DNA of 64,000 nt from Mangrovibacter yixingensis (GCF_020523985.1 NZ_JAIVKM010000002.1:496001-560000); one strand, 5' to 3'; positions 37,794-48,143 are shown, numbered from the stretch's first letter. Translations and numbers: made by a program. The notes: generated by a model not told the origin, from the letters alone.

Positions 37794-38826
37794 TGTGCAC
37801 CTCCCGAACTGAAATTTCGCCATACCAGGGTGAGCCAGGCTGAGCCATCAGGCAGGCGGCCTGGTGGCCTTCACTCACCGCAGTCAACCGGGGTTTTACT
37901 TGTTGGCAAACGGGTTTTGCCTGTGGGCAACGGGTATGAAACCGGCAACCTGCCGGAGGTGAAATGGGGCTGGGAGGATCACCGGATAAAGGCGAAGCCA
38001 GGGTTCTTTGGTTAGGATCCATTGATGGCATGGAACTCAGCAGCGCCTGGGTATAAGGGTGAGCCGCGCCGGTAAACAATGCCTCAGCAGGCCCCACTTC
38101 CACCACTTCCCCAAGGTACATCACCAAAATCCGGTCGGATAACCAGCGGACAACATGCAAATCATGGCTGATAAACACATAGGTCAAATCCAGGGTGCGT
38201 TTTAAATCCTGCAATAGTGTCAGCACCTGTGCTTCCACGGATTTATCCAGCGCCGAGACAGCTTCATCAAGAATCACCATGCGCGGCTTCATTGCGAGAG
38301 CACGGGCGATGTTCACACGCTGTCGCTGGCCACCAGATAACTCATGGGGATAGCGCCCGGCGAAGCGCGCAGGCTCCAGCCCAACATGGGCCAATAAATA
38401 ATGGGCATATTCACGGGCTTCACGCGCAGAAACACCATGTACCCGCTGCCCAAATGCAATGCTCTCTTCCATGGTCATACGGGGGTTAAGCGAAGCGTAA
38501 CTGTCCTGAAAAACCATTTGTACCTGCCGGCGGTATGCTTTCATGGACAGTGCCGCAGAACCAACACTCTGCCCGTCAAACACCAGTTCGCCTTTATCCT
38601 GGGTGAGCAACTGCATTAATAGCCGGGCAGTAGTAGATTTACCACAACCAGACTCCCCCACCACACCCAGTGTTTCCCCTTTTTTGACTTCAAAATTAAC
38701 GTCATCAACAGCCTGAACCTGCACACGACCTTTTGCGCTGCGAACCGGGAAATACTTCACCAACCCGGAAACACGTAACAGGGGCTGTGCTGGCCCGCCG
38801 ATGTCCTGATTATGAAAAGGTTGCAT
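37783..38826 (-). CDS. Dpp/Opp-type ABC transporter, ATP-binding subunit (DppF-like)
   Basis: 347 residues with Walker A GESGCGKST, Q-loop QMVFQDSYASLNPR, signature LSGGQRQR, Walker B MVILDEAVSALDKS and the C-terminal oligo/dipeptide domain with GCRFHTRCPQAKPVC. The Walker B reads DEAVSALD, as in some DppF proteins, rather than DEPTSALD. It begins three bases after the DppC-like permease gene. Confidence 0.92.
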   Translation of the reverse strand: MQPFHNQDIGGPAQPLLRVSGLVKYFPVRSAKGRVQVQAVDDVNFEVKKGETLGVVGESGCGKSTTARLLMQLLTQDKGELVFDGQSVGSAALSMKAYRRQVQMVFQDSYASLNPRMTMEESIAFGQRVHGVSAREAREYAHYLLAHVGLEPARFAGRYPHELSGGQRQRVNIARALAMKPRMVILDEAVSALDKSVEAQVLTLLQDLKRTLDLTYVFISHDLHVVRWLSDRILVMYLGEVVEVGPAEALFTGAAHPYTQALLSSMPSMDPNQRTLASPLSGDPPSPISPPAGCRFHTRCPQAKPVCQQVKPRLTAVSEGHQAACLMAQPGSPWYGEISVREVHSAA

Positions 38827-38829
38827 CCG

Positions 38830-39723
38830 TTACTCCTTAATGGCCATGGCTGAACGCAGGCGATCAGCAAGAATATTGAAGGAGATAGACGTGATGAAAA
38901 TCATCATGCCTGGTAAAGCCGCTACCCAGGGCTGGGTATAAATTGCCGTGCGCAATGTATTGAGCATCAGCCCCCATTCGGGTTCTGGTGGCCGTACTCC
39001 CAGGCCGAGAAAAGAGAGGCCAGATGCCAGAATCATGCACACTGAAATTAACCCGGTAGAGAACACAAATACCGGCCCGAGGACATTGCCCAGCACCTGA
39101 ACGCGAATAATGGTAAAGGCGCTCGCCCCAGTAGCCCTTGCCGCATCGATATAATCCATATTGCGCACTTGCGCGGTAACACTTTCAGCAATACGGGCAA
39201 CCTGGGGCACAAACACCAGGGTCAGGGATAACAACGCATTCCCAATCCCGGCCCCCAACGCGCCAGATAACGCAATGGCCAGCAAAACGGAGGGAAAAGC
39301 ATAAAAGACATCCACAGTGCGCATAATGGCACTGTTGACCCAGCCTCCGGCATACCCGGCCACGATGCCTATCGTACCGCCGATAAAAAATGCCAGGATT
39401 ACCGGCATAATCCCCATAAACAGCGATAACCGCGTACCCAGAATCAACCGTGACAGCATGTCTCGCCCCAGTTCATCAGAACCCAGGGGGAAACCATCAG
39501 TCCCAATGGGTTTAAGGCGCAAAAACATGGATGTTTGGTAAGGGTCTTTGGTTATCAGCCAGGGGCCAGCCAGGGCTAAAAAGAGCAAGGCCACAATGAT
39601 GGCAGCGACAAACATACCGCCGGGGTCTTTTGCCAGCCTTAGGGCAACACCAGACCAGTAACCATCTGAAGCTGGCACAACAGGCAATGAATCAGGTGCT
39701 TTTGGTGTCACAGAATCAACCAT
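38830..39723 (-). CDS. Dpp/Opp-type ABC transporter, permease (DppC-like)
   Basis: A 297-residue permease with about six helices. The N-terminal OppC-type segment includes PIGTDGFPLGSDELGRDMLSR, and the EAA loop is DAARATGASAFTIIRVQVLGN. The conserved C-terminal motif is SGLSFLGLGVRPPEPEWG. Two bases separate it from the DppB-like gene. Confidence 0.93.
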   Translation of the reverse strand: MVDSVTPKAPDSLPVVPASDGYWSGVALRLAKDPGGMFVAAIIVALLFLALAGPWLITKDPYQTSMFLRLKPIGTDGFPLGSDELGRDMLSRLILGTRLSLFMGIMPVILAFFIGGTIGIVAGYAGGWVNSAIMRTVDVFYAFPSVLLAIALSGALGAGIGNALLSLTLVFVPQVARIAESVTAQVRNMDYIDAARATGASAFTIIRVQVLGNVLGPVFVFSTGLISVCMILASGLSFLGLGVRPPEPEWGLMLNTLRTAIYTQPWVAALPGMMIFITSISFNILADRLRSAMAIKE

Positions 39724-39725
39724 CC

Positions 39726-40679
39726 TCAGCTCCTTTTAATTCGCGGATCAAGTGCAGACTGGAGCATGTCCACCAGCAAGTTCAGCAACACAAAAAACAG
39801 CGCCAGAACCCAGATAGTTCCCTGTAACAGCGGTAAATCACGCTGGAAAATTGCCGTGTTGAGCAACATCCCCGTGCCGGGCCATGAGAATACCGTCTCA
39901 ACCAGGATTGAACCGCCCATCAGGTAACCGACTTGCAACCCCATCACAGCCAGGGCGGTTGGCGCAGCATTTTTCACTACGTGGCAAAAAATACTCGCTT
40001 CGCTCAACCCTCTTGCCCGTAACCCAGTAATAAACTCCTGGCTCAGCAAGTCTGCGACCTGGGAACGCACAGTGCGGGCAATAATTCCTGTGGGGATAAC
40101 AGATAACGTAATGGCCGGTAGCAACATAAATTGCAGATGTTCCCAGTCCCACGCCCAGCCCACTTCACCAATTGGCCCACCGCCAGTGGCTGGTAACATC
40201 GACAGTTTTACGCTGAAAATAATCACCAGCAGCATGCCCAACCAATAGTGCGGAACGCTGACCCCAAACACCGATAACACCGAGGCAAACCGGTCGACCA
40301 GGCTGTTACGGTAATAACCGGCGACAAACCCAAACAGGCTTCCCAGCAAAAAACCAACCAGCGTTGCCAGCACAGCCAGGCGCAGCGAGTACGTTACCGC
40401 CGTCATTACCTCGCTGAATACTGGCCGCCCGGTGGCAACGGACATACCTAAATCGCCATGTAATGCCCGCCACAGCCAGTGGACAAACTGAACCGGTAGT
40501 GGTTTATCAAACCCATAAGCCTGCATCAGACTACGACGTAGTGCTTCTGAAGCGTCTGGCGGCATAACGGAAACCAGCGGGTCGCCGGGGGCAATCTGTA
40601 CCAACAGGAAACAGATAATCGCCACCCCCAGCATGGTGGGAACCGCCAGCAATACTCGGTAAAAGACAGACCGAAACAT
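39726..40679 (-). CDS. Dpp/Opp-type ABC transporter, permease (DppB-like)
   Basis: A 317-residue permease with about six helices, beginning FYRVLLAVPTMLGVAIICFLL as in DppB/NikB. It has QAYGFDKPLPVQFVHWL, the EAA-loop segment ITGLRARGLSEASIFCHVVKN and VETVFSWPGTGMLL. It lies 21 bases after the binding-protein gene. Confidence 0.93.
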   Translation of the reverse strand: MFRSVFYRVLLAVPTMLGVAIICFLLVQIAPGDPLVSVMPPDASEALRRSLMQAYGFDKPLPVQFVHWLWRALHGDLGMSVATGRPVFSEVMTAVTYSLRLAVLATLVGFLLGSLFGFVAGYYRNSLVDRFASVLSVFGVSVPHYWLGMLLVIIFSVKLSMLPATGGGPIGEVGWAWDWEHLQFMLLPAITLSVIPTGIIARTVRSQVADLLSQEFITGLRARGLSEASIFCHVVKNAAPTALAVMGLQVGYLMGGSILVETVFSWPGTGMLLNTAIFQRDLPLLQGTIWVLALFFVLLNLLVDMLQSALDPRIKRS

Positions 40680-40700
40680 GCTTCCCTCCTGAATTTTCAG

Positions 40701-42362
40701 TTACTCTTTTTTGCTCACCAGCGCGAGGTCGATAAACCAGCTTTGCGGCTGTACAACCCCGGTCACAGCAGGTGAAATTGCCCGCGGGCCAACATCATGG
40801 GCAACAAACAGGAACGGAACCTGATCCACCAGCTCGGTGTGTAGCGCAGCAGCGGCTTTATTCATTTCATCCGCACTGAAGGCATTTTTCACCGCCGTTG
40901 CCAGTTTTTCAGTTTCAGGTGTGGCGAAATAACCCCAGTTAGTGGCAACAGGTGGGAAGGCTTTCGCCGTTGAGAAACGGATCATGCCAAAGTAAGGATC
41001 GAGTGCAGCGGCGCTGACGTTGATCGCATCAATACCTTTGGCTGCCGGATCTTTTGCCCCCAACCGCCAGTTGGTAAACAAGGTATTCCACTCCTGAACT
41101 TTGATATCCACGTTGAAATAGCAACTTTTCAGGCTTTGCTGGATGTATTCGTTCATGGGGAGCGGTTGCATCTGCCCAGAACCCGATGCAGAAGTCGCGA
41201 CAGTCACATGCAGTGGTTTACTGGCGCTGTAGCCAGCTTCTTCCATCAACTTACGTGCAGTATCGGGGTCATATTTGATTTTGAAGGTGGGGTTGCCATG
41301 CCAGGGGTTGCCGGGTTCGTAAACGCCAGTCGCCGCTTCCATGTAGCCACCGAGATAATTTTTTAGCTCCGCACGGTTGATACACAGGTTAGCCGCCTTG
41401 CGCACCCGAATATCCAGCCAGGGGGAGCCTTTCAGGAATGAGAACTGCCAGGGCCAGACATGGGGCTGAATATTGGCGTAAATTTTGTAGCCCTGAGCTT
41501 TTATTTGGTCGAGCGCATCTGGTGCTGGCGCTTCTATCCAGTCTACCTGTTTTGACAGCAGTGCTGCGGTACGCGCATTGGCTTCCGGCAGCGGGATCAG
41601 CACAACTTTATCCACTTTTGGAATACGTGCTTTGTTCCAGTAGTTGGGGTTCTTTTTCAGGATCAACTGCTGGCGGGGAACCAGTTTTTCCAGTTCAAAC
41701 GGGCCGCTACCGACAGCATGTGCGGCAAACTCAGTCCAGGCCGTTTTGCTACGTGTGGCAACATCGCCATCAGAAGCCGGGATAGCCGCATAGATTTTCT
41801 GCCAGGCAGTGGGCGAAACAATAAACAGATTCGTGAGGTTGTAAGGCAGGAGCGCATCCGGTTCTGATGTGGTGAGGGCGACGGTGTAATCATCAATTTT
41901 AGTGGCCCCACGCAGCGTTGGCATACGCGATAAAGTATTGCCAATCTGGCCTGGTGCGTATTGCACCGCGGTTTTATCCAGCACCTTGTTAACGTTCCAG
42001 ACAATAGCATCTGCATTAACTGGTGTACCATCATGGAAGGAAGCATCGTGGCGCAGAGTAAAGATCCACCGCGTGTGATCATCCGGGTCAACATGCCATT
42101 CGGTTGCAAGCCCTGGCACCAAACCACTGGGTTTTTCGCCTTGCGACAGATCCCACTCAACCAGTGAATCGTATAAAGGGATCCCGGTAAAACGGTTACC
42201 TTCATAGCCCTGATCTGGCTGGCCCAGAGTCAGGGGAATATCCGCTGCGGTCATAGCAATCCGCAGCGTTGACGCATTTACCAGTGAACTACTCAAAAGC
42301 GCCAGAGAGCCCAGCGCCAGTGCGAACTTACTTTTACGGCCCGGAAAAGATAATTTCAGCAT
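40701..42362 (-). CDS. Dpp/Opp-type ABC transporter, binding protein (SBP family 5)
   Basis: From ATG 42362 (GGGA seven bases upstream) 553 residues, with a signal peptide ending LVNAS and SBP-family-5 features: GLATEWHVDPDDHTRWIFTLR, HDGTPVNADAIVWN, AVGSGPFEL and DIRVRKAANLCINR. An upstream extension in the same frame is not protein-like. The ligand is unknown, but the co-oriented amidase suggests an amide- or carbamate-containing compound or small peptide. It is the first gene of a six-gene operon with a sigma-54 promoter. Confidence 0.92.
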   Translation of the reverse strand: MLKLSFPGRKSKFALALGSLALLSSSLVNASTLRIAMTAADIPLTLGQPDQGYEGNRFTGIPLYDSLVEWDLSQGEKPSGLVPGLATEWHVDPDDHTRWIFTLRHDASFHDGTPVNADAIVWNVNKVLDKTAVQYAPGQIGNTLSRMPTLRGATKIDDYTVALTTSEPDALLPYNLTNLFIVSPTAWQKIYAAIPASDGDVATRSKTAWTEFAAHAVGSGPFELEKLVPRQQLILKKNPNYWNKARIPKVDKVVLIPLPEANARTAALLSKQVDWIEAPAPDALDQIKAQGYKIYANIQPHVWPWQFSFLKGSPWLDIRVRKAANLCINRAELKNYLGGYMEAATGVYEPGNPWHGNPTFKIKYDPDTARKLMEEAGYSASKPLHVTVATSASGSGQMQPLPMNEYIQQSLKSCYFNVDIKVQEWNTLFTNWRLGAKDPAAKGIDAINVSAAALDPYFGMIRFSTAKAFPPVATNWGYFATPETEKLATAVKNAFSADEMNKAAAALHTELVDQVPFLFVAHDVGPRAISPAVTGVVQPQSWFIDLALVSKKE

Positions 42363-42715
42363 GTTGATGTCCCTGTTAAATAAATGACAGGAAACATCGA
42401 GCAAAATATGTACCAAATGGTGAAAAATCGAGAAATAACTCATAAAACAATGAAATAAGATCATTGTCTTATGTTTACAAATAATTAACGGCTGCAACAG
42501 ATAACGGCAACTTATGGCAGGGTTGTGCAAGCGCACTATCGCAGTGAACTCGTTGCACCAATAGCCAGTATTAAAAAAGTAAATATATGTTATTTATAGA
42601 AAACATATAATAATAAAATCATTCATAATATTGCCCGTCACCCGACCGCCTGGCAGTGAATTGGCCGGGGGAAGTCGATAAACTGGCGACTCGGGTATTT
42701 CCGGTACATGAATAC
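42363..42715. other. Regulatory region of the peptide-importer/amidase operon
   Basis: 353 bases, AT-rich, between the aer stop and the binding-protein start. It contains the sigma-54 element at 42400-42415 and, further upstream, an NtrC-like half-site TTGCACCA (42553-42560) and a GTGC-N4-GCAC palindrome near 42525-42536. No ORF is seen. Confidence 0.5.
42400..42415 (-). promoter_or_regulatory. Sigma-54 promoter of the peptide-importer/amidase operon
   Basis: On the minus strand TGGTACATATTTTGCT has GG and GC ten bases apart and closely fits the -24/-12 consensus. Twelve bases, ACATATTTTGCT, are identical to the sigma-54 element of the neighbouring amino-acid importer. The expected start is near 42389. 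Confidence 0.75.
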
Positions 42716-44257
42716 TCAGCACTCTGGGGATAGCACCCCGACAGCATCCTGCAACCGTTCTGCCCGGTATTTCACCATGTCAGCAATTTGCGCGTTACTT
42801 TCCACCAGTTGTGCATTGCTGGCGGTAATGCCATCCAGTGCCGTCACCACTTCGGTCAGCCCGGATAACCCTGAAGCTTGTTCGCGAGTTGCCTGGCTGA
42901 TGCGGGTAATCAATTGGGTAACGTTTTGTACCCGGTCCACAATATCCTGAATGGTTTTCCCTGCCTGGTGAACCTGTACGGCACCGGATTCAACTTTACT
43001 GGAACTTTCTTCAATCAATTGGCGAATTTCATTGGCTGCAGACGCGCTACGTTGCGCCAAATGGCGTACTTCCTGTGCCACAACTGCAAACCCTTTACCC
43101 TGCTCACCTGCCCGAGCGGCTTCAACAGCCGCATTCAGTGCCAGAATATTTGTCTGAAACGCGATGTCGTTAATTAATGAAGTGATGGTACCGATTTGCT
43201 GAGTGCTGTCGGCAATATCATCCATGGTAGTGATCACGGTTTTCATTGCCTGCCCACCGCTTTGTGCAACCTGGCTTGCATCTGAAGAGAGTTGGTTTGC
43301 CTGCTCTGCGGTGTGTGAGTTTGACTGCACTGTCTCTGCCATCTGGTTCATTGTCGTGACTGTAGTCTGAACATTGTCTATCGATTGCTGTGTACGCTGG
43401 TTCAGGTCTTCATTGCTCTTTGCAAGATCTTCACTGCCCTGACGCACGGTGTTGATTTGCTGGGTAACATCATTCATTAACCAACGGCACATTAGCCCAA
43501 GTTGGCCAATAGCACGCAAAGTACGGCCTATTTCATCTGCACGGTGCATATGGCGTATTGATTGCCGATCCCCGGTGGCGACCTCCAGTGCCTGGTTAGC
43601 CACATCTTCTACTGGCCGGGCCACCTGCCAGACCATCATTCCCATTCCCGCCAGCATAACCAGTGCCGCAGTCACTAATTCAGCCAGCAACATCATACCC
43701 CGCTCACCTTGCAAGACGGTCAGCAGTGCAAATAAGGCCCACAATGAAGCGAATACCCCGCTTATGCGCTGGCGTATTGAAAGGCGTGGCAATATTCCCG
43801 ACAAACCTTTTCCCAGCACCAGGCCTTTGAAAATCCGCTTTTTACTATTGCCCTGATTGAGTGAGCGATACAAAGATTCAGCCCCGGCGATTTCATCACG
43901 GCCAGCAGCGACTCGTATCGACATATATCCGGTTACCTTACCGCCTCTTTTCATTGGGCAGACATTGGCGCGAACCCAGTAATGGTCGCCATCTTTACAG
44001 CGGTTTTTCACTATTCCGGTCCAGGGTTCACCTTTACGTAGTGTCGCCCACATATCGGCGAATGCCGCTTTGGGCATATCAGGATGGCGCAAAATATTGT
44101 GTGGGCTGCCCGTAAGCTCATCCAACTGGTAACCACTGATATTCACAAAATCATCATTAGCATGAGTAATGTAGCTATTGAGGTCTGTGGTCGACATCAG
44201 TGTGGCTGAGCTTTCCAGATTTTTTTCTGTCTGGGTTACTGGGGGGCGAGAAGTCAT
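42716..44257 (-). CDS. aer: Aerotaxis receptor Aer
   Basis: A 513-residue redox/energy taxis receptor. The N-terminal PAS domain binds FAD ([45 protein letters not shown]), then a hydrophobic membrane anchor (about 170-205), HAMP-like segment, and the methyl-accepting signalling domain with the hairpin tip [20 protein letters not shown] and [16 protein letters not shown]. coli Aer has 506 residues. The start at 44257 (GGAG six bases ahead) is preferred over ATG 44365, which lies upstream of the sigma-28 promoter. It is not adjacent to patA here, because a second importer and a cyclase gene intervene. Confidence 0.95.
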   Translation of the reverse strand: MTSRPPVTQTEKNLESSATLMSTTDLNSYITHANDDFVNISGYQLDELTGSPHNILRHPDMPKAAFADMWATLRKGEPWTGIVKNRCKDGDHYWVRANVCPMKRGGKVTGYMSIRVAAGRDEIAGAESLYRSLNQGNSKKRIFKGLVLGKGLSGILPRLSIRQRISGVFASLWALFALLTVLQGERGMMLLAELVTAALVMLAGMGMMVWQVARPVEDVANQALEVATGDRQSIRHMHRADEIGRTLRAIGQLGLMCRWLMNDVTQQINTVRQGSEDLAKSNEDLNQRTQQSIDNVQTTVTTMNQMAETVQSNSHTAEQANQLSSDASQVAQSGGQAMKTVITTMDDIADSTQQIGTITSLINDIAFQTNILALNAAVEAARAGEQGKGFAVVAQEVRHLAQRSASAANEIRQLIEESSSKVESGAVQVHQAGKTIQDIVDRVQNVTQLITRISQATREQASGLSGLTEVVTALDGITASNAQLVESNAQIADMVKYRAERLQDAVGVLSPEC

Positions 44258-44312
44258 GTTCAGCTCCGAAAAAACAGTTGCCTGTTTGTTAAAAACATTC
44301 CAATGAATTGTT

Positions 44313-44339
44313 ATTTCGGCGCTGAAAAATTTATCTTTA
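44313..44339 (-). promoter_or_regulatory. Sigma-28 (FliA) promoter of aer
   Basis: On the minus strand TAAAGATA-N11-GCCGAAAT matches the flagellar consensus TAAAGTTT-N11-GCCGATAA with exact spacing, about 55 bases before the chosen aer start. Confidence 0.75.
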
Positions 44340-44597
44340 GGTTTATTGTGTGACAACCATCTCATTTATCTACTAATAAGATCGGGTTACTCCCATAGAC
44401 ATGGCTGTAACCGGCATATCCACCAGTTATTTAAAGAATAGAATAATTTCATTAAGTTACTATGTAGCTGTAGTAATAATTAACTATATGGATATTACTT
44501 ATTTTCATAGATTACTTGTTCATTATGACTTTATCTCAAGAGCTAAAAGCCCTAACGTTATGTGAACAATAATGTCAAAACGTTAATTGGGATGATT

Positions 44598-46175
44598 ATG
44601 CGCAAGAAATACCTTCCTGCTGTATTGCTGGCAGCACTCTCTGCCAGTATTTTTTCTGTTCAGGCTGCCACACCCCCCAATACCCTGGTTGTTGCCCAGG
44701 GGCTTGATGACCTTGTCAGTCTTGACCCTGCTGAAGCCAACGAATTGTCGAGTATTCAAACCATTCCATCTTTATACCAACGCCTGGTACAGGCTGACCG
44801 GGATAACCCAGAAAAAGTCATTCCAGTGCTGGCTGAAAGTTGGAAAGCTGATGCGGCCAGCAAAACACTGACGATAGCGCTGCGTGATGGTGCGGTATTT
44901 GCCTCCGGCAACCCGGTTCGCCCTGAAGATGTTATTTGGTCATATACCCGGGCTATTACTCTGAATAAATCCCCGGCTTTTATTCTGAATGTTCTGGGCT
45001 GGTCGCCGGAGAATATTGCCAAACAATTTAAGAAAGTCGACGACCACACGCTGCAGATTCACTGGACTGCAGATGTCAGCCCGGCCGTTGCCTTAAATAT
45101 TCTGTCCACGCCGATTGCTTCTATTGTGGATGAGAAACAAGTGGCCTCTCACGCCAAAAATAGTGATTTCGGTAATGCATGGCTGAAAATGCATTCAGCA
45201 GGGAGTGGCCCGTACAGCATGAGGGTTTACCAGCCTCATCAGGCGATCGTTCTGGATGCCAATGCTTCCTCGCCTGGCGATAAAGCTAAAATGGCGCACA
45301 TTATTATCAAGAATGTTCCAGACCCAGCCGCTCGCCGTCTGTTAATCCAGCAAGGTGATGCCGACATTGCCCGTGACCTGGGCGCAGACCAGACCAGCGC
45401 GCTGCAAGGTAAACCGGGCGTGAAAGTGCTGAGCATTCCTTCTGCAGAACAGAACTACCTGGTCTTTAATACCGGTAACAGCGCCAATCCACTACTGAAG
45501 AACCCGGCATTCTGGGAGGCGGCTCGTTGGCTGGTTGACTATAAAGGCATTACTCAAGACTTGCTGAAAGGCCAGTATTTTATTCACCAGAGCTTCCTGC
45601 CAGTTGGTTTACCTGGCGCCATCGAAACTAACCCCTTCCATTTTGATCCGGAAAAAGCCAAAGCTATTTTGAGCAAAGCAGGGATTAAAGACGCCCACTT
45701 TACGTTGGATGTAGAAAACAAACCGCCATTTATTACTATTGCCCAATCTATGCAGGCCAGTTTTGCTCAGGGTGGGGTAAAAGTAGATTTACTGCCTGCC
45801 GCGGGTAGCCAGGTGTATGCGCGAGTGCGGGCCAAACAACACCAGGCCGCCATTCGTTTGTGGATCCCGGATTACTTTGATGCACACTCCAATGCCAGTG
45901 CATTTGCCTACAATGATGGCAAATCCAGCACTGTCGCCGGTTTGAATGGCTGGATGAACCCTGAACTGAATAAGCAGACACTGGCTGCTGTCGCTGAAGC
46001 TGACCCTGCCAAACGGCTGTCTATGTACCAACAGATGCAGGAAAAGTTACAGCACAATTCACCTTATGTATTTGTTGACCAGGGGAAAACCCAGGTGGTG
46101 GTACGCGATAACGTGAAAGGCTACCAGCAAGGGCTTAACGCCGATATGGTGTATTACGACCGCGTAACTAAATAA
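44598..46175 (+). CDS. Second Dpp/Opp-type importer, binding protein (SBP family 5)
   Basis: 525 residues from ATG 44598 (GGGA six bases ahead; ATGs at 44592 and 44562 also exist). It has a signal peptide MRKKYLPAVLLAALSASIFSV cleaved at VQAA, and family-5 blocks VLAESWKADAASKTLTIALR, VRPEDVIWSYTRAI and GSGPYSMRVYQPHQ. The protein is only distantly similar to the binding protein at 40.7 kb. The ligand is unknown. It is divergent from aer and first in a five-gene operon. No sigma-54 element was found upstream. Confidence 0.9.
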   Translation: MRKKYLPAVLLAALSASIFSVQAATPPNTLVVAQGLDDLVSLDPAEANELSSIQTIPSLYQRLVQADRDNPEKVIPVLAESWKADAASKTLTIALRDGAVFASGNPVRPEDVIWSYTRAITLNKSPAFILNVLGWSPENIAKQFKKVDDHTLQIHWTADVSPAVALNILSTPIASIVDEKQVASHAKNSDFGNAWLKMHSAGSGPYSMRVYQPHQAIVLDANASSPGDKAKMAHIIIKNVPDPAARRLLIQQGDADIARDLGADQTSALQGKPGVKVLSIPSAEQNYLVFNTGNSANPLLKNPAFWEAARWLVDYKGITQDLLKGQYFIHQSFLPVGLPGAIETNPFHFDPEKAKAILSKAGIKDAHFTLDVENKPPFITIAQSMQASFAQGGVKVDLLPAAGSQVYARVRAKQHQAAIRLWIPDYFDAHSNASAFAYNDGKSSTVAGLNGWMNPELNKQTLAAVAEADPAKRLSMYQQMQEKLQHNSPYVFVDQGKTQVVVRDNVKGYQQGLNADMVYYDRVTK

Positions 46176-46189
46176 TTCTGGTCTCTTTA

Positions 46190-46221
46190 CCCGCACAGAG
46201 CGGCACTCCACTCTGTGCGGG
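46190..46221 (+). other. Stem-loop after the binding-protein gene
   Basis: A perfect 11-bp stem (46190-46200 with 46211-46221) in the 85-base spacer before the permease gene. It may limit read-through or stabilise the binding-protein message. Confidence 0.65.
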
Positions 46222-46260
46222 TTTATCTTTGGTTCTGGCTTACCCGAATAGAGTTTTTTC

Positions 46261-47310
46261 ATGTCAGCGACACCATTTTCTCCAGGCGCGAGACGACTGC
46301 GCCAGATGTTGTTAACCCTCGCGCAAAGTGGATTCACATTGGTCTTGACGTTACTGGGCCTGCTGGTTATTACCTTTTCACTTTCTGCTCTTTCCCCCGT
46401 TGACCCGGTGTTACAGATAGTGGGTGACCACGCCAGTGTTTCGACTTATCAGCAAGTACGCCATCAGTTAGGGCTGGACCAGCCGCTGGTCATGCAATTC
46501 TGGCACTACTTTGTCAATTTACTGCATGGTGACCTGGGCACAGCCAGTGCAACCGGGCAGCCTGTGCTGCAGGATCTATTATCGGCATTTCCGGCGACGC
46601 TGGAACTGGCTACGCTGTCACTAATTGTTGGTGCGGTGGCTGGGATTATATGCGGAGTCTTGTGCGCCCGTTATGCCGGTTCGTTTTTTGATACCGTGAT
46701 TCGTACCCTCACGTTACTGGGTAACTCCGTTCCCATTTTTTGGCTGGGGTTGCTGATGCTGTCACTGTTTTACGCGCGCCTGCAATGGAGCGCAGGTCCT
46801 GGCCGGTTGGATGATATTTACCAGTACAGTGTTGAACCCCGCACAGGGTTCGCTCTGATTGATACCTGGCTTTCCGGTGACCCTGAAGCCTTTCGCAATG
46901 CGCTCAGCCACCTGGTGCTACCTGTCAGTCTGTTAGGGTATTACGCACTGGCCAGCATTACCCGCCTGACCCGTGCCGCCTGTTTAAGTGAGCTGGGGAA
47001 AGAATACATCACGCTTGCCAGAGCAAAAGGCGCCAGCGAGATGACGATTCTGTGGCGACATGTACTCCCCAATATTCGCGGTACATTACTGACAGTGCTC
47101 GCCCTGGTATGGACCAGCCAGTTAGAAGGCGCAGTCCTGACCGAAACGGTCTTTTCCTGGCCCGGTATTGGCCGCTACCTGACAACAGCTCTGTTTGCCG
47201 GAGACACCAAAGCGATTATGGGTGGCACGCTGGTTATCGGCGTTTGTTTTGTCCTTATCAATAATCTGACTGACGTGCTGGTTCGCGTCACCGACCCGAG
47301 GACACACTAA
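46261..47310 (+). CDS. Second Dpp/Opp-type importer, permease (DppB-like)
   Basis: A 349-residue permease with about six helices. The N-terminal stretch before the first helix (TLVLTLLGLLVITFSLSAL) is longer than usual. It has HQLGLDQPLVMQFWHYFVNLLHGDLG, LGNSVPIFWLGLL and an EAA loop ITLARAKGASEMTILWRHVLPN, then LTETVFSWPGIGRYL. Its stop overlaps the start of the next permease by one base. Confidence 0.93.
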   Translation: MSATPFSPGARRLRQMLLTLAQSGFTLVLTLLGLLVITFSLSALSPVDPVLQIVGDHASVSTYQQVRHQLGLDQPLVMQFWHYFVNLLHGDLGTASATGQPVLQDLLSAFPATLELATLSLIVGAVAGIICGVLCARYAGSFFDTVIRTLTLLGNSVPIFWLGLLMLSLFYARLQWSAGPGRLDDIYQYSVEPRTGFALIDTWLSGDPEAFRNALSHLVLPVSLLGYYALASITRLTRAACLSELGKEYITLARAKGASEMTILWRHVLPNIRGTLLTVLALVWTSQLEGAVLTETVFSWPGIGRYLTTALFAGDTKAIMGGTLVIGVCFVLINNLTDVLVRVTDPRTH

Positions 47311-48143
47311 TGCCTGCTTCACTATTTTGGCGCCGTTTATTGCGCTCCCCTTCTGCGATTGCCGGGCTGGTGGTTGTGGTGCTACTGGTGGCTATTGCTC
47401 TCTTTGCCCCCTGGCTGGCACCGACAGACCCAAATTGGCAAAATGCCGCCGACCGCCTGGCCGCACCTGGCTTACACCACTGGCTGGGCACTGACAGCTA
47501 TGGCCGAGATATGCTTTCCCGCCTGTTGTATGGCGCACGTCCGGCGCTTGGCCTGGTGTTACTGGTCAGCATTATCACTTTGCCGCTTGGTCTGATAGTC
47601 GGCATTGTTTCTGGCTACTATGGTGGCTGGTTGGAACGTGTGTTGATGCGGATTACCGATATCGTTATGTCCATGCCACGCCTTATTCTGGCTTTTGCTT
47701 TTGTTGCTATGCTCGGGCCTGGCCTGGTCAATGGTGCACTGGCACTGGCGCTCACTACCTGGCCTGCTTATGCCCGCCAGGCTCGCAGTGAAATACAGCG
47801 TTTACGTAACAGTGATTACCTTGCCGCCGCAGAGATGATGGGCGTGCGGGGAAGACGCCTGCTGGCTGGCCATATTTTACCTCTGTGCCTGCCTTCCGCT
47901 ATTGTACGCCTGGCGTTGGATCTGGCCGGGATCATTCTGGCCGCCGCAGGGTTAGGGTTTCTTGGGCTGGGTGCCCGCCCTCCTATGGCTGAATGGGGCG
48001 CAATGATAGCCGATGGTATGCAGGTTATTTTCGATCAATGGTGGATAGCCGCAGCCCCTGGCGCGATCATTCTTATCGCCAGCCTGGCATTCAACTTACT
48101 GGGCGATGGCTTACGTGACGTTCTGGAGCCACAACATGACTGA
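47310..48143 (+). CDS. Second Dpp/Opp-type importer, permease (DppC-like)
   Basis: A 277-residue permease. It has HHWLGTDSYGRDMLSRLLYGAR, VSGYYGGWLERVLMR, an EAA loop LAAAEMMGVRGRRLLAGHILP and LGFLGLGARPPMAEWG. It overlaps the following ATPase gene by eight bases. Confidence 0.93.
   Translation: MPASLFWRRLLRSPSAIAGLVVVVLLVAIALFAPWLAPTDPNWQNAADRLAAPGLHHWLGTDSYGRDMLSRLLYGARPALGLVLLVSIITLPLGLIVGIVSGYYGGWLERVLMRITDIVMSMPRLILAFAFVAMLGPGLVNGALALALTTWPAYARQARSEIQRLRNSDYLAAAEMMGVRGRRLLAGHILPLCLPSAIVRLALDLAGIILAAAGLGFLGLGARPPMAEWGAMIADGMQVIFDQWWIAAAPGAIILIASLAFNLLGDGLRDVLEPQHD

Noticed and set aside
44366-44597. Sigma-54 promoter for the second peptide importer
   Set aside because: No GG-N10-GC element with supporting bases was found; nearest candidates have wrong spacing.
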